From Acinetobacter sp. XH1741 (GTDB taxonomy: Bacteria > Pseudomonadota > Gammaproteobacteria > Pseudomonadales > Moraxellaceae), in the NCBI RefSeq assembly GCF_041021895.1, contig NZ_CP157428.1, positions 3,100,001 to 3,164,000 on the forward strand: DNA of 64,000 bases, given 5' to 3'. Positions 1 through 8,977 of the stretch are shown here, in pieces; the first letter of the stretch is position 1, and each line of letters starts with the position of its first letter. The position numbers and the translations under genes are program-made. The notes beneath the pieces are model-generated. The model made no database searches, was not told the DNA's origin, and worked only from the letters and a program-made list of their open reading frames with translations.

Positions 1-636
1 GCTAACAGGAAGATTACTATTCAACGTTTTCTGTATGCTTATAGCACCATCGGTATTGTCATATCCGAACATTTCTGGAGTAACTCTATCGTAGTTAATA
101 CGTACCCAGAAGATGTCCTGAACAGGACTTGCAATAATTGTCCCTCCATCATCAACTAAACCATTCTTTTTAGTAGCTACAAACTCACCTCCACCTTCCT
201 GCTGCCCTTCATTTGCAGAAATCAAAGTAACTTTGTGACCTTTATAAAAAGGGGTGGTTAACCGTAGGGCATCGATTGAAGCAACACCGAGCAAACTAAG
301 ATTATTAATTAATTGTTGATTCTGTCCACTAGCATCAGCAACTAGAGTTGCCGTCCAACCATTAGCCCCAGCGCCAGCCGCCGCCGCTGCTTCAATAGCA
401 TCATTAAAAGCATTAGTTTTTTCATCAATCTTTTGTTCAAGAAAGTTAATGGTTTCTAATGCTTCATCAATAGTAATTTGGCCATCTTCAGCAATTTTAT
501 TCAGTTGAGCAATAACTTCATCAATAGTTGTTGAGTCAACCTTACCATCTAGCAATGGAAGGATTTTTTTCAAGATGGCTAAAATATCATTTGAGTTATT
601 GATATTTGCTAAAACCGCATTCCAGTTTGTTGCCAT
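1..636 (-). CDS. Phage tailspike/tail fibre protein, N-terminal part (runs off window)
   Basis: An open frame of 212 codons starts at the ATG complementary to 634-636 and continues without a stop past the window edge. The first 90 residues are helical and rich in Asn, Ile and Ala, ending in an Ala-rich run. Near residues 160-200 it has the GGGEF...DDGG...FWVR...VTPEMFGY pattern common just before the beta-helix domain of phage tailspikes and capsule-degrading fibres. It lies downstream of the tail-collar fibre gene, where receptor-binding proteins sit. The enzymatic part is not visible, so depolymerase activity is inference only. Confidence 0.65.
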   Translation of the reverse strand, partial: MATNWNAVLANINNSNDILAILKKILPLLDGKVDSTTIDEVIAQLNKIAEDGQITIDEALETINFLEQKIDEKTNAFNDAIEAAAAAGAGANGWTATLVADASGQNQQLINNLSLLGVASIDALRLTTPFYKGHKVTLISANEGQQEGGGEFVATKKNGLVDDGGTIIASPVQDIFWVRINYDRVTPEMFGYDNTDGAISIQKTLNSNLPVS

Positions 637-655
637 ATCACTTTCTCCACGCAAC

Positions 656-677
656 AAAAAACCGCTTTTAGACGGTT
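656..677 (-). terminator. Intrinsic terminator after tail-collar gene
   Basis: On the minus strand a short GC stem (AACCG/CGGTT) is followed by a run of T. It lies just after the stop of the gene at 693-1325 and before the tailspike start. Confidence 0.5.
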
Positions 678-692
678 TGAGTTTCAATATCT

Positions 693-1325
693 TTATTTGG
701 CTTTTATTGCAAAAATTACGGATGTATTTTTCATGCGGGTTTCGTCAGAACCAGTACTACCAGTCTTGCTATACTGTGTCATACGTACAGCAGAACCCTG
801 AATATCACCTGCATTCGTTCCGCCATTTGAAAGCACAGCTGACTCACCTTTACCATCAGGATTTCGATCATGATTATGGCTTTTAAGGGTATCTACTTGA
901 TAAGACCCTAATGTTCGTCCAACATCTAATCCACGCCCTGAGTCAAGACCACGTAATACAACACCACGATAATCGGGAACTGCGAAAGTGGTAGTGCCAT
1001 TGCCGCCATAAAAAGATCCAATCTTTGCAAATAGTTTTGGATAGTCGGCAATATTGTAAAGCGTCCCATCACACACAAGCCGATTTGCCGGAATGGCGCT
1101 AAAAGGATAAATTGCAACATTTCCGATTTCAGAATCTGACTTATCATTAATTGCATTGACTGCATCGATTAGTTCATTGATCTTTAAAGTGAACCAGTTA
1201 AATAACCAGTTCATCCATTGGCGGGCAGGCTTATCCTTTTTTATAAAACCTATAACAATATTTAGCCCTTCAGTATTTTTGACATCTTCATTACCATCTC
1301 TACAAAATACTTCTAACTTATCCAT
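693..1325 (-). CDS. Tail-collar domain tail fibre protein
   Basis: This 210-residue protein has a phage tail-collar domain at about residues 70-130: the start ending in VCDGT, then YPKLFAKIG, then FAVPDYRGVVLRG. The collar domain connects fibres to the baseplate. The C-terminus ends in NTSVIFAIKAK, like many short tail fibre proteins. The start codon abuts the stop of the DUF2612-like gene upstream (shared base at 1325), showing translational coupling in the tail operon. Confidence 0.8.
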   Translation of the reverse strand: MDKLEVFCRDGNEDVKNTEGLNIVIGFIKKDKPARQWMNWLFNWFTLKINELIDAVNAINDKSDSEIGNVAIYPFSAIPANRLVCDGTLYNIADYPKLFAKIGSFYGGNGTTTFAVPDYRGVVLRGLDSGRGLDVGRTLGSYQVDTLKSHNHDRNPDGKGESAVLSNGGTNAGDIQGSAVRMTQYSKTGSTGSDETRMKNTSVIFAIKAK

Positions 1326-1909
1326 TAATTATCATCCGCAAAAATTAGCTCTACACCGCTAGGCAATGGAAATAGCAAGCGAACCAGCTCTTTATCAAAG
1401 GTTTGGAAATCTGCTAGAAACTCGAAAGTAACCGTCATATTTCGGTTGTCCTTTAATTTAAAAGGTACATCAGTTAGTAACTTGCAAATTTCAAATGCGT
1501 CATCAAGTGTGCAATCACAATTGTTAAGTAGAATTTTGGCTTTAATGACACTGGGTAGTTTTTGAGGTGAAATTGTTTCCCCCCTAAAGCTATTCATACC
1601 CGTTTCTCGAAAATAACCACCTACTTCAGGATCGTCAGTTTCACCAAAAGTTAAGGATTCTGGTTGATCTCTAAAGCCAAAAAAAGGAAGAGCAACAGAA
1701 TCAGGTACCACAGTTGGAGCACCTACCCATTCAGCTATAATTCGAAGCTGGTCACCTGATGCTGTATCTAAATCAAATTTTTCATGAAGGGTCTTAAGTA
1801 CTTCAATGCAATCAAGAATGGGTTCAATTGAGACTTGCACTGTATTTTTGAATTTTGGCTTAGTTCTATGCTGATTGATGATCAAATTTAGGTAATCTTC
1901 AGTCTGCAT
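1325..1909 (-). CDS. DUF2612-like baseplate/tail protein
   Basis: This 194-residue protein resembles DUF2612 proteins found beside baseplate J proteins in contractile phages. Visible features are an ASGDQLRIIAEWVGAPT segment near residue 50 and LNNCDCTLDDAFEICKLL near residue 130. It probably links the baseplate wedge to the tail fibre, the role of P2 gpI and Mu gp48; that role is inferred from position. Its start shares one base with the stop of the baseplate J gene. Confidence 0.7.
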   Translation of the reverse strand: MQTEDYLNLIINQHRTKPKFKNTVQVSIEPILDCIEVLKTLHEKFDLDTASGDQLRIIAEWVGAPTVVPDSVALPFFGFRDQPESLTFGETDDPEVGGYFRETGMNSFRGETISPQKLPSVIKAKILLNNCDCTLDDAFEICKLLTDVPFKLKDNRNMTVTFEFLADFQTFDKELVRLLFPLPSGVELIFADDN

Positions 1910-3093
1910 TAAGTACCTCCAACTACGCTAATATCAATATCATCAGAGTCACAATAGGCCACTTCATTAAAGGCTAATGTGTAATTACCATTTTTGGATG
2001 ATCCATTAATAATTAATTGGATGCTTTCAATCTCGTAAGTACGCCCCTCTAAAGCACCATAAAGTCCACCTGGTACAAACAATTTATTAATACTAATTCG
2101 ATCACCGATATCGAGCTGATTAATATAGTCAGCAATTGCACTTTTAACCTGTTCACCAATCTCAACTGTGTAATCTGTGGTTGTCTGTAGTTCAATTTTC
2201 AAACCTACCACTACCTGATTTGGACGCCAGTATTGAATCTCTACAGGATCACCATAAACAGTAGGACGGATAATTGTGGTATTTCCATAAAGGTCACAAC
2301 CAGGGGCTTTTTTTACTCGAATCGTTTCGGCAACTTGTTGATCATCCCCACCTGCAACAACCACAGCTAAAGAATTAGGTGGCAAGCCATTAGTATCCTC
2401 GGTTGCTTTTTTATTTTCATAAACTTTACAGCGACTAACTCCATCTAAACTAAACAGAGCTCCTAAAATACCCTCTGTATAAGATCTGGATGGAATAGCA
2501 GTAGATAGAGCTTGTCGTTGGCGTAATTTAGTGTCGCTTTCAACTGGTGCCCCCAAGGTAGAGGCTTGAAGATTATTTACAGATTGCCAGCCACGTGTAG
2601 GCGTTGAGATAGTGATTACTGAATTTGGCAAAGCTAGAATTGCACCAGCCTTTTCCGCAGTAGCAGTTACAATTATTTCTCCTTCAGGGGGGATAACTAT
2701 CTGAGCAGGTAAAAGCCAACGATTGCTATTCTTGTCACTGACAATTCCATTATTGATGATGGTTCCAGCAACACCAACTAATACAACCGAGACACTGGAC
2801 TTGGTAGCAACTGCTCGGCGAATACCGTTTATTTTTACATTTCGTGATAGAGCATCTTTTTCAGAAGTACTTGGCGACATGGAGTTATAAGCATTAATAA
2901 CTTCAGTATTACAGTCCGCGATTACACGGGCAATAACTCCTATCCACTGACCGTCTTGACTATCATTTTCTAAGTAAACATCTTGCCCATAAATACCTCG
3001 ATACTTATCCTTGAGATACTCAACCACTTCGCTATAAGTTGCTGCTGTAGCACCATACTGATTAATTACTGGGGCTATGCTTGTTATTGCCAT
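1909..3093 (-). CDS. Baseplate J-like wedge protein
   Basis: A 394-residue protein of the baseplate J/gp47 family. Family marks include the N-terminal RGIYGQDVYLENDSQDGQ segment, the central DTKLRQRQALS with SRSYTEGILGALFSLDGV, and the PPNSLAVVVAGGDDQQVAETI segment. Baseplate J forms the wedge arms that trigger sheath contraction. It sits between the gp25/W-position protein and the DUF2612-like protein, the usual order. Confidence 0.88.
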   Translation of the reverse strand: MAITSIAPVINQYGATAATYSEVVEYLKDKYRGIYGQDVYLENDSQDGQWIGVIARVIADCNTEVINAYNSMSPSTSEKDALSRNVKINGIRRAVATKSSVSVVLVGVAGTIINNGIVSDKNSNRWLLPAQIVIPPEGEIIVTATAEKAGAILALPNSVITISTPTRGWQSVNNLQASTLGAPVESDTKLRQRQALSTAIPSRSYTEGILGALFSLDGVSRCKVYENKKATEDTNGLPPNSLAVVVAGGDDQQVAETIRVKKAPGCDLYGNTTIIRPTVYGDPVEIQYWRPNQVVVGLKIELQTTTDYTVEIGEQVKSAIADYINQLDIGDRISINKLFVPGGLYGALEGRTYEIESIQLIINGSSKNGNYTLAFNEVAYCDSDDIDISVVGGT

Positions 3094-3095
3094 AT

Positions 3096-3449
3096 TTAAA
3101 TATCCCCTTGTAAATTGGCAGATCCGTAAATGGTGTTAATAGTCGATTGAATAGATAACTTCCGTGTATCTCCATCAAATTGGCTATCAAACGAATCAAC
3201 ACTAAGAACGCCTTGAGTACCAAGAATCCGCCGGCGAATCATGAGCTCAAATAAGTGGTCTGTGTACTTTCCTAATACATCAGTAGTCCACCCCGTACCG
3301 TCTGAAGTATCAGCAAACCATTCAGCTACCCAAAACTTAAGACGGGTCATAACTGCTTGCGCTACACCCTCAGGTGTATCTACATGGAAATTGTTTTGAC
3401 CTTGGCCAAAGCTATAATCTCCATCCTCATCTAGTTTTCTATAGCGCAT
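3096..3449 (-). CDS. Baseplate wedge protein in gp25/GpW position
   Basis: A 117-residue protein starting MRYRKLDEDGDYSFGQG, with EGVAQAVMTRLKFWVAEWFADTSDGT in the middle. It lies directly before baseplate J, where contractile phages place the gp25/GpW-like wedge subunit. The length and C-terminal beta-strand pattern fit that role. Family membership is inferred from position and general pattern. Confidence 0.6.
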   Translation of the reverse strand: MRYRKLDEDGDYSFGQGQNNFHVDTPEGVAQAVMTRLKFWVAEWFADTSDGTGWTTDVLGKYTDHLFELMIRRRILGTQGVLSVDSFDSQFDGDTRKLSIQSTINTIYGSANLQGDI

Positions 3450-3450
3450 A

Positions 3451-3472
3451 AAAAAAGCCGCCTTTCAGCGAC
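3451..3472 (-). terminator. Hairpin plus T-run between spike and wedge genes
   Basis: On the minus strand GTCGC pairs with GCGGC (one G-T pair) around a TGAAAG loop, followed by seven T. It lies between the spike gene stop and the next start, so it may attenuate rather than fully stop tail-operon transcription. Confidence 0.45.
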
Positions 3473-3483
3473 CCCTCATATAT

Positions 3484-4146
3484 TTATGGTTTTGGTGGAC
3501 CAGATTCACCACTACCAGGTTGTACTTTCGTATGTCCATGTCCAGAACCAACATCAACATCGTTATTTTTTAATGATCCCAATACACCTAAACCATCTTT
3601 CATTTGTACTGGACAATTAAAAGTTGCCTTGGTACCAAAAAACTCTAACTCACCCGCCGAATTAATTCGAAATTTAGCAGTTCCAGCATCATTTCTAAGC
3701 TCTACCGCATCAGTGGCAACATTCTTCAAACGTTTAGGCTGAGATTGAGGGGCAAAGCTTGCAAAGCCATCAGATAAGTCATGCTTTCGATTTTCAAATG
3801 GCGGCTGAATTCCACCGTTTTGCCACCATAAATCAATACAGCGTGATGAAAAATGTACTAGGCACTCATCACCCTTATTAATTGGAAAGGTTAAGGCAAA
3901 TCCCCCAGCTTTGGGCCAACATACTGGCACATCCGGTATTAATGGTAAGTTAACTAAATCAATCGAGCCATCTTCACGCATTACAGGAACTTGAATAGCA
4001 GGATTAACTGAAACTGTTTGAGCATCATCATCGTAAGATTCAACGATACAAGGTAGATTGGTCCACAGTACTGCTAGTGCAGATTTAATCGCATCATTCA
4101 TAGTATTCAATAAATGAGGTGATCTTTCATTGTTAGTTAATGCCAT
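3484..4146 (-). CDS. Gp138-like membrane-puncturing spike
   Basis: A 220-residue protein of the phi92 Gp138 spike type. The first 110 residues form an OB-fold-like region (PCIVESYDDDAQTVSVNPAIQVPV, then VCWPKAGGFALTFPINKGDECLVHFSSRCIDLWWQNGG). The tail is repetitive and Gly-rich with an HGH motif, which in spike proteins can bind a metal at the tip. It is preceded by the baseplate hub gene and followed by the wedge genes. Confidence 0.8.
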   Translation of the reverse strand: MALTNNERSPHLLNTMNDAIKSALAVLWTNLPCIVESYDDDAQTVSVNPAIQVPVMREDGSIDLVNLPLIPDVPVCWPKAGGFALTFPINKGDECLVHFSSRCIDLWWQNGGIQPPFENRKHDLSDGFASFAPQSQPKRLKNVATDAVELRNDAGTAKFRINSAGELEFFGTKATFNCPVQMKDGLGVLGSLKNNDVDVGSGHGHTKVQPGSGESGPPKP

Positions 4147-4147
4147 A

Positions 4148-5107
4148 TCAATCTACCGCCATAATTGTGATACCTGATTTAGGTACTACCGCACCTTGAC
4201 CCACTGAAACAGTACTTGTATACCAATCATCACCTCGTGTATCACCGTAATGCTCGACCGCTTTAATGATGTAAATACCATTAATGCCACCCGCTTTTTT
4301 AAGATCTTTCTGCGGCTGGTCAACTCCTTGGCTCTGATAATCAATATCAAAGGCCTGAGTTTGAATGCTTGTAGTATCAACATGGATGCGTCCACCACGG
4401 CGTAGTTGAGGATTAAGCAAACAATTAACCATAAGCCCCTCAGTAGTGAGCTGAGGCATTCCAATCATCCCCGAATTAGCATCCATTTCATAAACAGAAT
4501 CTAATAAGTAGCTACTGATACCAACCATGTATAAATACTCATCGTCAATGAAGTATTCTGTGTTTGTATCTTTGCAAAACTGGCGGATCTGATCGTCTAA
4601 TGACCCAAACATCACTTTGCCACGAACATATTTTTGGTCGCTAAGTTCAGGCAGTTCGCCAGTTTCCACGCCATTGGCTTGAAACTCTTTTGCAAGTTCA
4701 TTTTTGACCTGGTCAACTGTAGTGCCAGCTGCAATAGTTTTATTGACCAACGCATAATTTTTAGCTTTATCACCCGACTGAGCCAAAATACATAAAAAAG
4801 TATCTGTTGGACTTTCACGGCCACGGCGATATTGAAAAGTTGAACCTTTAAAAATTGTGGCCAACTCTTCACCGTAACCAGCCTCGAAAGTGACTATTGC
4901 ACCGACGTTGGAATTATCCTCGCCGGCAAGTCGATTCATTGTATCGACTGATAAGTTATAGATATAAAACTCTGCTGCTTTTGGCGTTTCAGCTGTAGGT
5001 TGACTGATACGAAATACAATCCGCATTTCTGATAAATCTAATGCCTCGGGCTCACCATATTTAAGCTGAACGGTTAGCCGGCAATTACGCTTCCATTGCT
5101 CACTCAT
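4148..5107 (-). CDS. Probable baseplate hub protein
   Basis: A 319-residue beta-rich protein that begins MSEQWKRNCRLTVQ and shows AEFYIYNLSVDTMNRL, typical of hub or gp27/gpD-type proteins that trimerise under the tube and hold the spike. It lies between the baseplate plug and the spike genes with one- to two-base gaps. The hub assignment is inferred from order and the general pattern. Confidence 0.6.
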   Translation of the reverse strand: MSEQWKRNCRLTVQLKYGEPEALDLSEMRIVFRISQPTAETPKAAEFYIYNLSVDTMNRLAGEDNSNVGAIVTFEAGYGEELATIFKGSTFQYRRGRESPTDTFLCILAQSGDKAKNYALVNKTIAAGTTVDQVKNELAKEFQANGVETGELPELSDQKYVRGKVMFGSLDDQIRQFCKDTNTEYFIDDEYLYMVGISSYLLDSVYEMDANSGMIGMPQLTTEGLMVNCLLNPQLRRGGRIHVDTTSIQTQAFDIDYQSQGVDQPQKDLKKAGGINGIYIIKAVEHYGDTRGDDWYTSTVSVGQGAVVPKSGITIMAVD

Positions 5108-5401
5108 TTAAGGATCCTGCCAATAAAGTTTTATGTTGGTACCTAAGTCATTAAATGATTGGCTCTCATCTTCATTAAGATTTTGAACATACATAGAACC
5201 GTTAATCACATGATTAAATGGGCTTAAAATATCGATTCCAGATACGAGAGGAATACCAAGTGCTATTGGCTCAGAATTTGTCTGATATATATCTAAGAAC
5301 CATCGTTTGCGAAAAACCAATTTGAGCTGATAGTTCACTTTATTTAATTTGATAAAAAACTTTTGGTTCCGATTTAAAACAGGGATTTCAAATAAAGCCA
5401 T
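5108..5401 (-). CDS. Baseplate plug family protein
   Basis: A 97-residue protein with strands matching the phage baseplate plug family described from cyanophage Pam3: RNQKFFIKLNKVNYQLKLVFR, then a WFLDIY segment, then GIPLVSGIDILSPF. The plug closes the baseplate centre in small contractile tails. The next gene starts at its stop, so the genes are tightly packed. Confidence 0.7.
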   Translation of the reverse strand: MALFEIPVLNRNQKFFIKLNKVNYQLKLVFRKRWFLDIYQTNSEPIALGIPLVSGIDILSPFNHVINGSMYVQNLNEDESQSFNDLGTNIKLYWQDP

Positions 5402-5402
5402 T

Positions 5403-5996
5403 TTAGAGACCTACTGTATAAGCGCCACCAACCTGCCCCAAACCAGTAATTTGCGACAACATGGACTGTTCAACTTGTTTGGGTTGTTTGGTCCCTGAAT
5501 CAATTACATCAGAAGTAATTTCAGGATTATTTTGATCGGCTATTGAAACAAGTGTTTCCTTTGTAGAGGTAATAACAACCTTCTTAAAGACAACATCGAC
5601 CATTAAAGAGTTCTCAGAAGTTAAATCCGTCACCACTTTAAGGGACTTTATTAACATATCTGTATACAGCCGCTTGCCAGTTGAGATGATCAGTCTTTGT
5701 CCCTGCATTGCCTGTAAACCTTGATAAATCCCTAATAAGGATAAATCCGCGCCAATGAAGGAATTACCTATCAAGCTATTTAATTTTCCAGCACTTTCAG
5801 ACCATCCTATTTTCATAGTGACTTCGGGAGGTACTTTGTAATAGTGATCTGAGATTGGAGAGCCCTTTTCTACTGGATGCTCAGTAATGACAAGCTCATC
5901 TGTATGGTTTTCTTCAATTACTACATCTGCAAATAAACCCATAATTGAACGATGGCCACCAAACAATAGTGAACCAACAGTTTCGGTGATAGCCAT
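5403..5996 (-). CDS. Baseplate protein with Dit-like N-terminal domain
   Basis: A 197-residue protein; its N-terminal part (GLFADVVIEENHTDELVITEHPVEKGSPISDHY) matches the start of Dit-like baseplate or tail proteins that cap the tube. The start is the ATG at 5996 with a GGAGA ribosome site eight bases upstream. It is separated from the upstream tape measure gene by a two-gene insert on the other strand. Confidence 0.65.
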   Translation of the reverse strand: MAITETVGSLLFGGHRSIMGLFADVVIEENHTDELVITEHPVEKGSPISDHYYKVPPEVTMKIGWSESAGKLNSLIGNSFIGADLSLLGIYQGLQAMQGQRLIISTGKRLYTDMLIKSLKVVTDLTSENSLMVDVVFKKVVITSTKETLVSIADQNNPEITSDVIDSGTKQPKQVEQSMLSQITGLGQVGGAYTVGL

Positions 5997-6012
5997 GCTT
6001 TTCTCCGGGAAT

Positions 6013-6038
6013 TAAAAAACCCACTAAAAAGTGAGTTT
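6013..6038 (-). terminator. Hairpin plus T-run before the baseplate genes
   Basis: On the minus strand AACTCACT pairs with AGTGGGTT around a TTTT loop, followed by six T. It lies at the junction of the baseplate cluster and the inserted plus-strand pair, so it would stop leftward transcripts crossing the insert unless they are antiterminated. Confidence 0.5.
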
Positions 6039-6065
6039 GCACTATTGAAGGTAAGCTACTTCGCA

Positions 6066-6089
6066 AAACTTTAATTAAACCTATATAAT
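6066..6089 (+). promoter_or_regulatory. Candidate promoter of the moron pair
   Basis: A perfect TATAAT lies at 6084-6089, about 42 bases before the GTG start. The -35 region is weak. It is on the strand of the inserted pair and opposite to the surrounding tail genes, as expected for a moron expressed from its own promoter. Confidence 0.45.
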
Positions 6090-6131
6090 TTTGATTAAAC
6101 ATAAATCACTTTAAAATAAAGGCTTAAAATT

Positions 6132-6593
6132 GTGAGTCAAACAACACGACCTAATTGCCCATACTGCAATAGTAAACAGACTCGATACAAATCAACTGAA
6201 TCCGGTTTACTGACATCTACTTACACGTGTAAAAATTGCGGACAGAGTTTTTCAGTAAATAATCCTGTCTTTGAACAATCATCTAATAAGCCTAAAGGCG
6301 GTTGTCTCAAATGGATGTTTAAATTTATTCTATATTTAATCATTGGATTAATCATTTTTGCAGCTTACGTAGCTATAACTGATGACCATCCGAAAAAAGA
6401 TAAAGCGAAAACCACTTTACAAGAAAATTCAAAGCCAAACTCACCTAAAGAGGAATTTAGTGAAGAAGCAGAAAAAGCTGCTCATGAATATATTCCTACT
6501 GAAGAAGACTATAAAAAACATGAAAGTATTGCTGATAGCAAAAATCAAAGCGATACTTTACATATCTCGACTACTATTCGGAATAAAGATTAA
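6132..6593 (+). CDS. Zinc-ribbon membrane protein (moron)
   Basis: A 153-residue protein with GTG start and AAAGG ribosome site nine bases upstream. Residues 9-39 hold a CPYC...CKNC zinc ribbon. A hydrophobic segment near residues 60-82 (WMFKFILYLIIGLIIFAAYVAI) suggests one membrane span, and the rest is charged and probably extracytoplasmic. It lies on the opposite strand to all neighbouring tail genes and is followed by an LprI-like secreted protein in an overlapping TAATG junction. Function unknown; superinfection exclusion or lysogenic conversion are possibilities only. Confidence 0.7.
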   Translation: MSQTTRPNCPYCNSKQTRYKSTESGLLTSTYTCKNCGQSFSVNNPVFEQSSNKPKGGCLKWMFKFILYLIIGLIIFAAYVAITDDHPKKDKAKTTLQENSKPNSPKEEFSEEAEKAAHEYIPTEEDYKKHESIADSKNQSDTLHISTTIRNKD

Positions 6594-6949
6594 TGAAGAA
6601 AATCATATTGTTTATTACTACATCTTTATTAAGTTTGGGCGCATTAGCAAACTGTGAAGTTTACTTTAATGATCCGGCAGATATTGCCAAATGTTATGAA
6701 GATGAATCATTTGCTAAAGTAACTGCCAATTTTAAAAAGTTAACCGAGCTTTCAAAAGGACAAATAAGTTACAACCCTAATGTTATAAAAGAACTTAGCA
6801 AGTCTCAAAAAGATTGGTTAACTTACCGAAATAGTTACTGTGATACATACAGTAACTATCATGGGGAAAAGAACAACCATTCAAATTGCATAGTTAAGTT
6901 AAACCAAGACCGAGCTCAACAATTGCAGACTGATATAAACGCTAATTAA
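6593..6949 (+). CDS. LprI/DUF1311-like secreted protein (moron)
   Basis: A 118-residue protein with a clear signal peptide (MKKIILFITTSLLSLGALA, cleaved near residue 19). The mature part has four Cys and the pattern LSKSQKDWLTYRNSYC...NCIVKLNQDRAQQL, which resembles LprI-type lysozyme-inhibitor-like domains. It should act in the periplasm. Coupled to the zinc-ribbon gene by a one-base overlap and convergent with the tape measure gene, whose stop overlaps its end. Confidence 0.7.
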   Translation: MKKIILFITTSLLSLGALANCEVYFNDPADIAKCYEDESFAKVTANFKKLTELSKGQISYNPNVIKELSKSQKDWLTYRNSYCDTYSNYHGEKNNHSNCIVKLNQDRAQQLQTDINAN

Positions 6950-8970
6950 CCAATTAAACTTTTAGTGTTGTGGGCCATAAGAATCATTGTATTTTCATGT
7001 TGTTTTTTTACAGCATTAGCAGATTCAATTGGCTCTCTAACACCATTAAGAACCATATCGGTTTTATATGATTGATGTATAACTACTGATCTAGCAGACA
7101 TATTGGATGAGTTGTTGATTTGTGCTTTATCTGGATTTCCACTTGGTGGGCCATAATTATTAATCTTTGTATTACCACTATTAATAATATTTTCACCAGC
7201 ATTGGCTACATTATATTGTTTGCTAAACCTTCCCTTTTGAAACTTCACAAACTGACTTGGGGACATACCTTTTTTCATACCATTTTGACGCATAGCTTCA
7301 AGTGTCTTTGCTGATACTTTATTAGAACCTTTTAGAGCTGGTATAACACCAGGCCCTATATTATGGAGCATGTAAAGATTCTCCCCAGTTATAGGCAACC
7401 CATTTTTAGTGAGAATATCTGCATTTTGTTTAGCAAGAAGACCAGTGGCTAAAGTATTGATGTACTTATCAAATCTTGGATCATTTTTTGTACGAAACCT
7501 TTTACCAATTTTTGTCATTCCAATTTCCTTGCCTTCGGCGGTTTTTGCTAAACCATCCCAAGTAGATTGAATAAACTGACCTGTACCAATTGCACCAGTA
7601 GGTGACATTTTTCCAGTCCAACCATCCTCCATTTTGACGAATCCACGTAATACCTTCTCATCAAGACCATACTTTGTAGCAGCCTCATGGATATAGCGAT
7701 CAACATCTTTACCAAAGCTAAAACCATAACTCTGGGTAACAGTTTTTTTAATGGTACTTACGGTTGATTTAGCCACACTCGCTACAACTGCTGCACCAGT
7801 TTTAGCAGCTTGTGTAGCTGCCTCTGCTGTTTGTTTTGCGGTGCCTGCTGGATCATCGATTGCCTTAGTCACAAACTCTACAGTTTTATCTTTTAGACTT
7901 TTGATTAAATCAGCTAATTGCTTGATACGTTTAATTGCCGTCTCTATTCCACTTTCCCACTTGGACCAATCAATAAGGCTCTCGCCACCATTTTTCCAAG
8001 TTTGGTAGTCACCCCACAAGGCAGCGATTGCAGCAGCCAACGCCAAAACAATACCAATTGGTGAAGCCAAGAATGCTAATCGCAAGGACTTAATTAAAAA
8101 TAGTAGACCTTTGAGCATTGGCAGTACTGAGGCCAATTTAGCAATTGAACCTATAAAACCGCCGAAAATAACTGTGAGTAAAGCAAACTTTAGACCTGTG
8201 GCAAGAAGTGTTTTAAATCTTGGATCTAATTCAGAGAACCAAGCTATAGCACTTTGCAAAGTCTTATTGATCAACTTAAGCACTGGAATAAGAGCTTGAC
8301 CTGCTGTCATTACTACTACTTCCGTAAAAGCTTTGGTCGTCATGGTGATGTCACGGAACTGGACCATGAATTCGGTACCAGATTTAGTGAGATCATCTGT
8401 TAAGCCAACATTCTTGCGTAGCTTCTGATACTTCTCCATGTTGCCAATGAACTTATCATCACGCATGGCCATAAGAGTATTTTCATCAATACCCAATGAG
8501 CTGGCATAAGCATTTGCTTGGTAGTAATCCATTCCTTTCATTGTTTTAGAAAGGTCTTTCATCACTTCCACACGGTCACGCAATTGGCCGTTTCCATCAC
8601 GGGTAGCAACTCCCATGCCAGTAAGCATGCCTTCATAACCTGGTGAGTTACGCATCTTTTGCGCTACATTTTCAAGCGATTGTAATGCGTTTTGAGCATT
8701 ACCCCCCATCTGTGAGATTGCATCACCATACGCACGAATATTTGAAGCTGATGCGCCAATACGTTGAGAAGAGTAATACAACTTATCTAATTCACTAGCT
8801 GTCTTAGCCACAGCAACAACGGCGCCAGTTGCAAGAAGCAATAATGTTTTATGCAATAGTGCTGCTTTTAGTTCGACCCCTTTAAGGGCATCGCCCATTT
8901 TTCTAGCGCCTTCGTTATCTGTAGAAAAACCAAGGGACACTAAGAAATCACGAATAACTGTATCACTCAT
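6946..8970 (-). CDS. Tape measure protein with lytic transglycosylase domain
   Basis: I choose the ATG at 8970 (MSDTVIRDFLVSLGFSTD), giving 674 residues; an in-frame start at 9048 would overlap the frameshift extension. Residues 1-110 resemble phage tape measure N-termini, residues 240-330 hold hydrophobic helices, and residues about 425-560 hold a transglycosylase-like domain (VLRGFVKMEDGW, then GAIGTGQFIQSTW). The Glu in KMEDG is the likely catalytic acid. It sets tail length and probably opens the peptidoglycan during DNA entry. It is shorter than many tape measures, which fits a short contractile tail. Confidence 0.85.
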   Translation of the reverse strand: MSDTVIRDFLVSLGFSTDNEGARKMGDALKGVELKAALLHKTLLLLATGAVVAVAKTASELDKLYYSSQRIGASASNIRAYGDAISQMGGNAQNALQSLENVAQKMRNSPGYEGMLTGMGVATRDGNGQLRDRVEVMKDLSKTMKGMDYYQANAYASSLGIDENTLMAMRDDKFIGNMEKYQKLRKNVGLTDDLTKSGTEFMVQFRDITMTTKAFTEVVVMTAGQALIPVLKLINKTLQSAIAWFSELDPRFKTLLATGLKFALLTVIFGGFIGSIAKLASVLPMLKGLLFLIKSLRLAFLASPIGIVLALAAAIAALWGDYQTWKNGGESLIDWSKWESGIETAIKRIKQLADLIKSLKDKTVEFVTKAIDDPAGTAKQTAEAATQAAKTGAAVVASVAKSTVSTIKKTVTQSYGFSFGKDVDRYIHEAATKYGLDEKVLRGFVKMEDGWTGKMSPTGAIGTGQFIQSTWDGLAKTAEGKEIGMTKIGKRFRTKNDPRFDKYINTLATGLLAKQNADILTKNGLPITGENLYMLHNIGPGVIPALKGSNKVSAKTLEAMRQNGMKKGMSPSQFVKFQKGRFSKQYNVANAGENIINSGNTKINNYGPPSGNPDKAQINNSSNMSARSVVIHQSYKTDMVLNGVREPIESANAVKKQHENTMILMAHNTKSLIG

Positions 8971-8977
8971 GTTTATC

